Source: Ascoidea asiatica (taxonomy: Eukaryota > Ascomycota > Saccharomycetes > Ascoideales > Ascoideaceae). Taken from it: a stretch of 64,000 nucleotides of DNA. Of this stretch, positions 10,501 to 20,302 are shown piece after piece. The notes below the pieces were generated by a model. That model was not told the DNA's origin. It saw only the letters and a list, made by a program, of their open reading frames with translations, and did not search any database. Position 1 is the first letter of the stretch. Each line of letters starts with the position of its first letter. The translations under genes were made by a program, and so were the position numbers. The DNA is taken from the NCBI GenBank assembly GCA_001600695.1, contig BCKQ01000003.1:1959934-2023933 (forward strand), read 5' to 3'.

Positions 10501-12936
10501 CTTGCTTATTTAGCTGCCGAAATCACGTTGCATAGAAAAATAATTTCAGGGTTAGATGGATGTACTAAAGGTTTGAATAATGTATGTAAAAATGCAGCGA
10601 AAACTAGGCTAGTTGCAGCGGTGAATTTTGTCAAAAGACTAGTGCCAGGAAGTACAAACTTCTTTTGGTTTTCATTTTCTTCAGCATGGTTTGTAATGAT
10701 TGGTTGCTTCGCAAGTGTATTATGGAGTAAAAGTGAAGAGGAAGAGGATAAAGACTTTTATAAACAAATATTAAAAGATTACTTGCAAACATTAAAAAAT
10801 TTGAAAGGATTTTTACCAGCCCAAAAGGCAGCTGAAAAATTGGAGAGTTTATTGTTTCATTTAGATGATTTAGGAAAAGACGTTATAGAAGATATTTCTA
10901 TGCTAAGCTTCAACAATTTTCAAAGCCAAATTTCACCAGCAGCATCAGCTGGAACTCCTCATTCTCGAATGAATCCAGCCATTGCTAATAGTTGGAATCA
11001 AGTCAGTAATATGAACAGCCCAAACGATTTTGCTCAGTTATCAATGGGAAATATGAGAATGCCTTCAGCGGGGATTCAGCCGAATTCAAATAAGGAACAT
11101 CTGGCACCAGGGTCTGCCCCCCTGTCCGATTCACATAATCTCAAGGTCAGCAATTCTGATCCAATCGTGAATTCTTCCGAAAATGCTACCATAGGTAATA
11201 ATTTATCCGGAAACAATATGAATATAGTTTCGACAATTAACAACAGTAATAACGGCATGATGAACAATTCCAGCAATAATAATATTACCAATGCAAATAA
11301 TCAGAGCAATCCAAATAATATGATAAATGATATGAGTATGAACAATATAAACCCAATGAGTAACACTTCCCCTAATAATTTATCGCCCATGGGAGAACTA
11401 AATAACTCGAGCAACATGAACAATTTTGAAATGTCTAATATAAATCATATGGGAAGCATGAGTACTGGAGCAAATAGAACCTTGAATTCTTCTAGAAACC
11501 CAAATTCTACTTCTACTGGTAATCAGGGTATGAATTTAAATGCTAGCAATTCAATGAAACAAAATGCGACTCAAAATCCTAATATTAATTCCCAAATTGG
11601 TTCTAATATTGGTCCTCATATAAATCCTAATTTGAATCGAAATATTAATCCAAATATGAATCCTAGTATGAATCGAAATATTAATCCTAACATGCATCCT
11701 AATATGAATCTTAATATGAATCATAATCAGAGTATGAATCCCAATATGAATCCCAAAATAAATCCCAATATAAATCCCAATATAAATCCCAATATAAATC
11801 CCAATATAAATCCTAATATAACTTCTAATATGAATCCTAATATGAATCCTAATATTAATCCTAATATTAATCCTAATATTAATCCTAATATTAATCCTAA
11901 CGTCAATCCTAACGTCAATCCTAATATGAATTCCAATCCAAATCTTAACAGAAATTCAAATCTTAATAATAATATTCACCAGAATATAAATCCAAATTTA
12001 AACCTGAACATGAATCCAAATCTAAATCCGAATATGAATCCCAATTTAAATCTCAATATGCCTCCAAATATAAACCCAAATATAAACCCAAATATAAACC
12101 CAAATGTAAATCCAAATGTAAATCCAAATAGGAATTCAAGTTTGAGTTCTCGAATAAACGAAAACAGGAGGAATGAACCAAATTATGGCTCTCAAGGATC
12201 TTATGGACCCAATACAAGTCAGCCGAACAATAACCTAGGAATGCCTACTTTAAATAATGTAAACGATACAAGCGTGAACATGAATTCAAGCAATGATATT
12301 GAGAGTGTGAATAATAATAAGAATAATAATTCGAACAACTTCAATAATATGGGAAATATAAATAATATGGGAAATATGAATAATATGGGAAATATGAACA
12401 ATGTGAGCAATATGAACAATATGGGAAATATGGGCAATATGAGTAATATAAACAATGTAAACAATAATACTGGAAACATGGGTAATATGCATAATATGAA
12501 TAACATGAATACTACAAATAACATGAGGAATACAAATTCGATGAGAAATACAAATAATTTAGTAAATGCAGGGGATATGAATAATGCAAATAATATGGGT
12601 AATATGAATAATTTGAATGTGAACAATATGATGAACATGAATGGTATGAACAATATGAATATGAGTAACATGTATATGGGAGGAATGTCATTACCACCAT
12701 CCTTAGCAAATAATAGGAATAGAACTTCAGAGAGTTTAAATCAACAAAGGTTTCCTCTATCTAATGAATCCCCTAATCTTGAGAAAGAAATAATGGCAAA
12801 CAATAATATTAATCAAAGTAACTCAGATGAGAGTAATAAATCTGGAATTGAACATAACACACCTAAGTTCGAGGTAACCGAAGATTCTGTTGGAAAACCT
12901 TCTAGGGGTCGTAAAAAACGAAATACTAAAGTCTGA
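7078..12936 (+). CDS. DAL81: Giant Asn-rich Zn2Cys6 regulator, Dal81/TamA-like
   Basis: This is a predicted 1952-residue transcription factor. Residues 1-415 are mostly Asn/Ser/Lys low complexity. The binuclear zinc cluster is at about 418-447 with spacing C-x2-C-x6-C-x8-C-x2-C-x6-C ([11 protein letters not shown] then [11 protein letters not shown]). After more Asn/Met-rich sequence comes a conserved core from about residue 800: [15 protein letters not shown], then the fungal-specific transcription factor domain ([20 protein letters not shown], then [15 protein letters not shown]). The zinc cluster and the [10 protein letters not shown] block suggest Dal81 (Uga35)/TamA, a co-activator of nitrogen-catabolic genes with Dal82, Uga3 or Stp1. 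The assignment is by recognition only. Residues beyond about 1290 are again low complexity, including a 12-bp minisatellite. It is about twice the length of S. cerevisiae Dal81. At least five in-frame CTG codons occur (7618, 9892, 11101, 11122, 12004), unusual for this window. Confidence 0.7.
11628..12135 (+). repeat. 12-bp coding minisatellite, Asn-Pro-Asn-x
   Basis: Inside the DAL81-like gene the sequence is an array of about forty 12-base units encoding Asn-Pro-Asn-(Ile/Met/Leu/Val). The cleanest homogeneous blocks are at 11755-11820 (AATCCCAATATA), 11845-11900 (AATCCTAATATT) and 12067-12130 (AACCCAAATATA). Different blocks share synonymous third bases, which suggests several separate local amplifications. 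Confidence 0.9.
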
Positions 12937-13349
12937 TTAAAAAATTTAATTTCTTTTTATCTTTTTATTTCTTGCACTTTTTTTACTTATTTGCTTGTAT
13001 TTTCAATTTAATTCATTAAGCTATTTTATTTTCCGTCAGATTAATCTTCATATATTTTTTTCATTGTTCCTTCTTCTTTCTTTTTTTCCTTGTTGGCATA
13101 CATTTATTTATAGAGTTTCAATTTTTTTTTTTAATTTTTAATTTAACCTTCTACGCCTATTTCTACTGTACAGTATTTTAATTTATAGTTTTAACAAATT
13201 AGTTTGTGATATTTTAGTGATGAAACATAATTAATTGTCATGTTGTAGATAAAAGAGAAAATTTAAAGCCCAAAATTTGTACATTCATATGTATATATTA
13301 TCATATTTATAAATCAATAGTATATAAAAAAGATGAAGACCAACACCTT
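12937..13349. other. Intergenic between convergent genes
   Basis: This is 413 bases of T-rich then A-rich sequence between two convergent stop codons. It should contain both 3' UTRs and polyadenylation signals. I see no gene or RNA signature. Confidence 0.6.
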
Positions 13350-14501
13350 TCATAACAGAACCAAAGTTAATGAACCAGCAAATAAAAAGAAAAGAAAGGA
13401 ATAATAGAAGATGCTATAGTTGAAAGAAAATGAAACTCTAGAGGCAGATGCTTCACTTGAAGCAGATGCAACCGAAGAACTAGAACTGGAATTGGTACTA
13501 GAATCAGTACCAGAATCGGAGGTGGAAGTTAAAGACTTAGAAGAAGTAGAAAGAGAAGTTGCATGAGATGATGAATTAGAACTTGAGGAAGATGTTTTTT
13601 TGGACGATGAAGAAAAAGAAGTTGAAGTAGCACTTTCATCGGTTCCACCAACCATACTTGCAAATTCTTCATCGGCTTCTTGAACTCTTCCATCAATCTC
13701 ACCATCATTTGCTTCAATTGAAGTCCAATCACCAGAAGTATCAGTATATTCATAAGAATCACCTGTTGAATAATCGGAAACAACTAATTTTTGAACATAC
13801 ATTGAAAAAGGTAATTCATCATAATCTGTTTCACCACCGGCCCATTCAATTGTTCCATTGGCATTATCAGAGTCACCACCAGCCCAAAGACCAATAAATA
13901 ATCTTGAAGGAGTTTGAGGAAATCCATCCCAGGTATCATTAGTTAATTGTTTTGCTTTTTTACCATCAATATACCAAGTTACTTTTTCATAAGTCCAATC
14001 AATTGTATAATTATGAAAATCTGCAGTTGGATCAGCCATATTCCATAAAGTAGATCTATTATAATAGGTTGTATTACCTTCATAAAAGAAATTTAAAGAG
14101 GTTTGAGAAGTATCACCACCAAACCATTCAAGATCAATTTCATCTTCACAATCACTTTGTAAATAAAGAGTAGATATTATACCTTGACCAGTTGAAGCTT
14201 TTACAATAGCTTCAACTTTACCGAACATAATATATTTTTTAGAAACAATTGAAGGATTATCATATCTTTTTGCAATTTTTAACTCTAAACCATCATCAGA
14301 ATATATTACACCAGATTCAGTATTATAAATATCAAAATAATCTGTTACAGTAGCATTTGAAGTGAAATTTGTTTCAAAAGTATCACCTAAAGCTGCATTT
14401 GCATCACAAGTTTTTGTTGAATTTAAAGGATTACAAACAGTTTCACTTACAATAACTTTCAATAATAAAGAAAAAGTTAAAAAAAATGTTAAATTAAACA
14501 T
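13350..14501 (-). CDS. CRH1: Crh-type GH16 chitin-glucan transglycosylase, GPI-anchored
   Basis: Crh enzymes crosslink chitin to beta-glucan in the yeast cell wall. The chosen start is the ATG at 14501-14499. It begins a classical signal peptide (MFNLTFFLTFSLLLKVIVS), whereas the frame upstream is not signal-like. This gives 383 residues. The mature part opens with CNPLNSTKTCDANAALGDTF, the family N-terminus without a CBM18 module, so it is nearer Crh1 than Crh2/Utr2. The GH16 catalytic motif is DEIDLEWFGGD, with both catalytic Glu and the Asp present. Substrate-groove motifs NYTIDWTYEKVTWYIDGK and RLFIGLWAGGDSDNANGTIEWAGG follow. A Ser/Thr-rich stalk (about 285-355) and a hydrophobic C-terminus fit GPI attachment. 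Several N-glycosylation sequons are visible. Confidence 0.9.
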   Translation of the reverse strand: MFNLTFFLTFSLLLKVIVSETVCNPLNSTKTCDANAALGDTFETNFTSNATVTDYFDIYNTESGVIYSDDGLELKIAKRYDNPSIVSKKYIMFGKVEAIVKASTGQGIISTLYLQSDCEDEIDLEWFGGDTSQTSLNFFYEGNTTYYNRSTLWNMADPTADFHNYTIDWTYEKVTWYIDGKKAKQLTNDTWDGFPQTPSRLFIGLWAGGDSDNANGTIEWAGGETDYDELPFSMYVQKLVVSDYSTGDSYEYTDTSGDWTSIEANDGEIDGRVQEADEEFASMVGGTDESATSTSFSSSSKKTSSSSSNSSSHATSLSTSSKSLTSTSDSGTDSSTNSSSSSSVASASSEASASRVSFSFNYSIFYYSFLFFLFAGSLTLVLL

Positions 14502-15257
14502 TTTGATATTTTTATAAAATTTTTTCCTTTTTTCAATTTTCTTTACTTTTTTTTTTAATCTCTTTTTGAATTGAAAATGTAATGAGTGAATTTGAAAATA
14601 TATATATATATATACAATTGGTTGCCTAAATATTAACCAGAAAAATTGAGAAAAACTGTTAAACTTGAACAAATAAAAAAAGAAAAAGACTTTCAAACGA
14701 GGGTATTACAGACATAATGAAGAATATTTAAATGAAAAATATAATTGATTGTAAAGAAGTAAATCATCAAATGATCACTAATGTTACAGTAAAGTATATA
14801 ACATTAACAATTGTACCTAAACCACTAATATAATAAATAAATAACTGGATCATACTAATTTTAATTTTATTTTTATTGATATATATCATAAGCCAATTTT
14901 CAGCCTTGAAGGTATAAATTTCTCTGAAGTGAAAATAATTACTCGTCGTTGATTTTCCTGAGATGTGATCTTGGAAGAAGCCAATAAAACCAATAATTTG
15001 AAGAGTTGTTATGCTGGATAGCGAGTACTACCGCAGTTCAGTACTGAAACTACTGTTTACCTGAGCTAGCACTTATTCAAGCAGGAAAGAAGGTTTCACA
15101 CAACGCAATTCCTTCAAAAAGCGTGCATTTTCGAAATTCAATGCCATTTTTCTGCAGAGAACTTCTTTTTCCAACCATCATAACCCGCAATAATTCCATG
15201 GAGGAGGCTATATGCGCGCATTTAAGGGTGAAGTTGGCGGGCACTCCAAATTTAGAA

Positions 15258-15278
15258 CCACTGCATAAAAAGCAGTGG
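15258..15278. repeat. Inverted repeat CCACTGC/GCAGTGG
   Basis: Perfect 7-bp arms are separated by ATAAAAA in the G+C-rich island upstream of VPH1. It could be a dyad protein-binding site. There is no T-run after it, and intrinsic terminators are not expected in a yeast. Confidence 0.8.
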
Positions 15279-15525
15279 AATGCCTTTGAACACGTATTAT
15301 GTGGCGCAGTTACACCCGCATTTCTTTCAACTTCACGCAAAACTACACGGTGAACCACACGCAAAATCATCTTCCGTGATTAGTTCTTGTCCTGAAAAAT
15401 GTTTTTAACCATGTCCTAGGGCTCTTTAAGTTGTGCACCATTTATTCTGTTTATAGAAAATCACCTGACTGTACTGTTTATGTTTCGGTCAGCTTTTGGG
15501 CAAAATTATTTTCCTTTATTATCGG

Positions 15526-15531
15526 CACGTG
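15526..15531. promoter_or_regulatory. CACGTG E-box upstream of VPH1
   Basis: This is a single CACGTG about 350 bases upstream of the VPH1 start, within the G+C-rich island. Cbf1-type binding is inferred. Confidence 0.4.
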
Positions 15532-15879
15532 CTTCTCACCTGCCACTGTACTGTGTCGGCATTAATGATGTTCAAATTTATTCTTTCATTTCATTTGCAG
15601 CCAATCCAGCAGCTACAACACCATCTGGAATTGCTCTTTAAAGAACTTTTTTGACTATTTTATACCTCAGATTTATTTTCGAGAGTTTAAATAATATAAG
15701 AAAACTTCTTTAATAAAGGTCGTTTAATAATTAATTATTGTTGGTTTTTGATTACTCGTTGATAATTTTCAATTATTTATATTCACTTTCTATTTTTGAT
15801 TTTGATTTTGATTATTATCATCAAACAATAGAAGGTTTTATAGCTAACTACTTGAGTATCATTTCCTTTGCTTTCAAAA

Positions 15880-18602
15880 ATGACTGAAAATGAAGCCATT
15901 TTCCGTATGTACTATGCTTAATTTAATTAATTGTTTTTCAATTTCTTATTTATTTTTTTGGTTATTTTAAAATTTATTTATTTTAATGAGTAAAAATATG
16001 TAACATTTCAATTACTAACCGTTCAATTCTTATTATGATTTTCCAATTTTTATTTGTATCTTTTTTTTTTCTTTAAATTTAATTAGGTTCTGCGGAAATG
16101 TCTTTAATTCAATTATATATTCCAAAAGAAATTGCTAGAGAAGCTGTGTATTCTTTAGGTGATTCAGGTTTGATTCAATTCATAGATTTAAATAAAAAAA
16201 TTAATTCTTTTCAAAGAAATTTCATCAAAGAAATTAGAAAATTAGATGATGTTGAAAGACAGTATAGATTTTTCAAATCTCAATTAGAATTAAATGATAT
16301 TATTCTACCTTATGTTCCATATATTCCTTCAAATTCAATCAATAGATCTCCTTTAATCAAAGAAAGTGAAATTGATAATTATATTGAAAGTTCTCAAATT
16401 TTAGAACAAAGATTAAATCAATTAATTGATTCAAAACAATCTTTACAATTAAAAAAAATGAAATTATCAGAATTAAGATATACTCTTTTAAATTCTTCAA
16501 CTTTTTTTGATCATTCCCAATCTCAATCACCATCTTTAACGATTAATCAACAAGATTCTGTTACTCCTTTATTATCATCTTCTCATGAAGTAGATCCAGA
16601 TCAATTACTTGATATTAGTGATAGTGATACAACCAATATTAATACTCAAGAAGAAAATTTAATAATCCCATCTCAAGATTCTGATTTTATTGCTGGTGTA
16701 ATACCAAGAGATAAATTAAATACTTTACAACAAATTCTTTGGAGAGTTTTAAGAGGTAATTTATATATGAATTCAATTGAAATTCAAGAACCAATTTATG
16801 ATCCTCAATCTCAAAAATTTATCAATAAAAATGTTTTCATAATATTTTCTCATGGTAATTTAATTTTACAAAGAATTCGTAAAATTTCTGAATCTTTAGA
16901 TGCAAATCTATATAATGTAGATTATTCTCAATCAAAAAGATTTTCTCAATTAAAAGATTGTAATATAAAATTAAATGATATTAATACTGTTTTAGATCAA
17001 ACCATTAGAACTTTGGAAACTGAATTATTTGCAATTTCAAAAGAATTAAATAATTGGATTCAAATTATTCAAAAAGAAAAATCAATTTATAAAATTTTAA
17101 ATCAGTTTAATTATGATTTAAATAGAAAAACTTTAATAGCCGAAGGTTGGATACCAACTGATAAAATTAATTCAATTAATTCAAATTTAAAATCAATCAC
17201 TGATTCTTCTGGTTCAAATGATATTTTAATTATTTTAAATGTTTTATCAACTACAAAATCTCCTCCAACCTATCATAGAACAAATAAATTTACTTACGCA
17301 TTTCAAAATATTTGTGATGCTTATGGTACTGCTTCTTATAGAGAAGTAAATCCTGGTTTACCAACAATAATAACTTTCCCATTTATGTTTGCTATTATGT
17401 TTGGTGATTTAGGTCATGGCTTTTTAATGGCTTTAGCAGCTTTACCATTTATTTTTAATGAAAAAAAAATTTCTTTGATGAAAAAAGATGATATGTTTGA
17501 AATGGCATTTTCTGGTAGATATATAATTTTATTAATGGGTATATTTTCAATGTATACTGGTTTCATGTATAATGATGTTTTTAGTTTATCAATGACATTT
17601 TTCAAGTCTGGTTGGAAATGGCCAGAAAATTTTAATCTTGGTGATGATATTGAAGCAACTCAAATTGGCGTTTATTTTTGGGGTGTAGATTCTGCATGGC
17701 ATGGATCTGATAATGGTTTATTATTTTTAAATTCTTATAAAATGAAACTTTCAATTGTTATGGGTTTTCTTCATATGGCCTATTCATACATGTTCTCATT
17801 AGTTAATTATATTCATTTTAACTCAATGATTGATATTATTGGTAATTTTATCCCAGGTTTATTTTTTATGTGGGGTATTTTTGGTTATTTAACAATCTGT
17901 ATAATTTATAAATGGTGTATTGATTGGGTTGCAATTGTAAAACCTGCCCCTTCACTTTTAAATATGTTGATATCTATGTTTTTATCACCTGGTACAATTG
18001 AAGAACAATTATATCCTGGTCAACGAACCATTCAACTTTTTCTTTTAACAATTGCTTTGATTTGCGTTCCTTGCTTATTAGCTGTTAAACCATTATATTT
18101 AAAAAGAAAGATTGATCAAAAAAAAGAATATCATTCTTTAGAATCTGTAGAACATGTTGTTTCCGATAATAGTGTGGATGTATTGACAGAAGAAGATGAA
18201 GATGACGATGATGAGTCTCATGGAGAAGAATTTGGGGATATAATGATACATCAAGTAATTCATACCATTGAATTTTGTCTTAATTGTGTTTCTCATACTG
18301 CATCTTATCTTCGTCTTTGGGCTTTATCTTTAGCTCATGCTCAATTATCTCAAGTTTTATATTCAATGACTCTTGCAAACTCATTTGGAATGACTGGTTT
18401 TTTTGGAGTTTTCATGACGTTCTTTTTATTTGCAATGTGGTTTGTTTTAACAATTTGTGTCTTGGTTCTTATGGAAGGTACATCTGCAATGTTACATTCA
18501 TTAAGATTGCATTGGGTTGAGAGTATGAGTAAATTTTTTGAAGGTGAAGGTTATGCCTATGAGCCATACTCCTTTAAGACTGTTTTAGAAGAAGAACTTT
18601 AA
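15880..18602 (+). CDS. VPH1: V-ATPase V0 subunit a, two exons
   Basis: Subunit a of the vacuolar proton pump forms the cytosolic stator arm and the proton half-channels. Exon 1 is 15880-15904 (25 nt) and exon 2 is 16087-18602. Joined, they encode 846 residues beginning MTENEAIFRSAEM, which matches the family N-terminus. The ATG at 16098 alone would lack this. The donor is GTATGT, the branch point TACTAAC at 16013-16019, and the acceptor TTAG at 16083-16086. The N-terminal half is cytosolic with heptad-like helices (VERQYRFFKSQLE). The C-terminal half has about eight hydrophobic segments. The essential proton-path arginine is in SYLRLWALSLAH (Arg about 751), after the HTIEFCLNCVSHTASYL segment. 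An acidic loop (EEDEDDDDESHGEE) precedes it. I prefer VPH1 to the Golgi paralogue STV1, but sequence alone does not settle it. Confidence 0.93.
15905..16086 (+). other. VPH1: VPH1 intron, 182 nt
   Basis: Donor GTATGT at 15905-15910, canonical branch TACTAAC at 16013-16019, acceptor TTAG ending at 16086. The T-rich stretch before the acceptor is typical. Splicing splits an Arg codon (C|GT). Confidence 0.93.
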
Positions 18603-19365
18603 GTTTATGAATTTTCAGCGCGAGTAGCAATTAACTTTATTCTTGGTTTTTTAATGATAATCAACAAAAGAACAATCAAGACAGTATATCGACATTCTAT
18701 ATTTTAAATTCATAAATTAGCATTTACTAAGTACGTTTCAATAATTTTATCGTATAAGAATTTTATTTAAATAAATTTAGTTTACGATTTACATTAGTAA
18801 AGTAGTTTTACCTTTGATAATTTAAAGACTTTGCCTATAAAAACCACTTATAAAATTTTAAAAAGGTTTTTTAGATGTTGTTTCGCTTATTTTTTGATAT
18901 TTATCGCAAGTAAAAATGGATAACAAACCTATATACTAATTTTTCTTATCAATATTGGTTTCAATTTTGAATAATATATAAAATAAACTATTATCTAATT
19001 CAGTCTGTGTTCTTTTTATTCGGAAGATTCTCTGCAAATACTTGAAAAATAAAATCAAAAATTAATGAAATGCCAATTCCAATTTAAAGTTCTATAAAAA
19101 TAAGGGAAGTCAGGTGACAAAATTTTAAATATATAAGAACACCCATAAATTTGGTCTTAGAACTGGTTGAGACCAAAACTCCGGGTAAGTCTTCTGGCTC
19201 TTCTTCTCTCTTTGAAGATCTTTTCCATGCTTAATTTTTATCTTATTAAAAGAGAAAAATAATTATAGTTTTTTTTTTCAGATAATCCAAAGTAAAAGTT
19301 AAAAAAAATAAAAACATTTGTTTATTATTTGAATTAATTCTCACAAGTGTTATACCCCATTAAAT
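18603..19365. other. Intergenic, VPH1 3' end to MTR3 5' end
   Basis: This is 763 bases of A+T-rich sequence. It contains a GGTCT...AGACC dyad near 19153-19174, then GTAAGT at 19185-19190 and a T-tract ending in CAG at 19281. Those could mark a 5'-UTR intron of MTR3, but no good branch site is visible. I see no coding potential. Confidence 0.5.
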
Positions 19366-20241
19366 ATGAATATATCTGATAGAAGAAGAGTAACAGGTCC
19401 TGATAGTGCAAGACCCTTGCTATTTAGTTCTTCCCAAGTCACTGATGATAATGAAAGCTCAAATGTCAATAATAAACCAAAAGATGAAGTAAGGCCTTTT
19501 TTTTTACAATCAGGTTTACTTACAAATTGTAATGGTTCTGCCTATTATGAGACTGGATCTAATTTGATTCTTGTCTCTGTTTTTGGTCCTAGACCTATAA
19601 AAGGTCCTTATATTAACAAGGCTTCATTTTCTGTAGAATCAAGATTTTTACCATATATCAATCAGCCTAAATATCTCAACAAGCGAATGCTACTCCAGGA
19701 TAATGAAAATGGGTTCAAGAAAGAAAAGTTGAGTTCTCAAACAGCTAATGCTAGTGCTGGATCCTATTCAGTTATTGAACAAAAAATTTCTTCTTATATT
19801 AATTCTACTTTTCTACCTACAATTATGGTTGAAAAATATCCAAAATCTACAATTGATGTTTTTATAACTGTATTATCTAATGATATTAATAATAGTACAT
19901 TATCTCTTGTATCTTCAATTTCGAATTGTTGTTCTGTGGCTTTGGTAGATTCTGGTATAGAATTATCAGATATTGTAAGCACTGGAATTTCTCGAATTTT
20001 TTTGGATAACTCAATTTCATTAGATCCTATCAATGATCAAAATTCTCATGAAAAATATATGGAAGCCACCATAAGTTTTATGAATTGTAAAAACAATTTA
20101 ATAGCTGGATTTTGGTCTGATGGTGATCTTGAAGTAACCGAAGATAGAATACAGAAGCTAATAGAGAATTCATGTAAAATGGCTAAAACCATTCGAACAA
20201 ATATAGATTATTTTTTATTGAATCAGATAAAAGATACGTAG
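19366..20241 (+). CDS. MTR3: Exosome ring subunit Mtr3 (RNase PH fold)
   Basis: Mtr3 is a catalytically inactive RNase PH-like subunit of the exosome barrel, pairing with Rrp42 in the yeast ring. The 291-residue protein starts MNISDRRRVTGPDSARPL, the family opening. It continues with FLQSGLLTNCNGSAYYETGSN and LILVSVFGPRPIKG, the typical first RNase PH strands, and then a YPKSTIDVFITVLSND block and CCSVALVDSGIELSDIVS. Inserts raise the length above the roughly 250 of S. cerevisiae, notably around residues 100-125. No phosphorolytic active-site Arg pair is evident, as expected for this subunit. It is convergent with REV3, leaving only 61 bases between the stops. Confidence 0.88.
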   Translation: MNISDRRRVTGPDSARPLLFSSSQVTDDNESSNVNNKPKDEVRPFFLQSGLLTNCNGSAYYETGSNLILVSVFGPRPIKGPYINKASFSVESRFLPYINQPKYLNKRMLLQDNENGFKKEKLSSQTANASAGSYSVIEQKISSYINSTFLPTIMVEKYPKSTIDVFITVLSNDINNSTLSLVSSISNCCSVALVDSGIELSDIVSTGISRIFLDNSISLDPINDQNSHEKYMEATISFMNCKNNLIAGFWSDGDLEVTEDRIQKLIENSCKMAKTIRTNIDYFLLNQIKDT

Positions 20242-20302
20242 GTACTGCTCATAAATATATTTAATATACAAAATTCACTCTATCAAAAAATTTCAGAATT
20301 AC

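Larger units (their letters stand above)
14502..15879. other. Divergent promoter region of CRH1 and VPH1
   Basis: This is 1.38 kb with A+T-rich flanks and a G+C-richer core (about 14990-15620). The core contains a perfect 7-bp inverted repeat at 15258-15278 and a CACGTG at 15526-15531. Overlapping frames of 76 and 97 codons on opposite strands (15123-15353, 15077-15370) show no family features. I treat the interval as regulatory. Confidence 0.6.

Noticed and set aside
11628-12135. NPN-type tetrapeptide array resembling parasite surface-protein repeats
   Set aside because: The context is a fungal Zn2Cys6 regulator. The resemblance is from simple repeat expansion, not homology.
15077-15370. 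Overlapping frames on both strands upstream of VPH1
   Set aside because: No recognisable family. They arise from a G+C-rich stretch with few stops.
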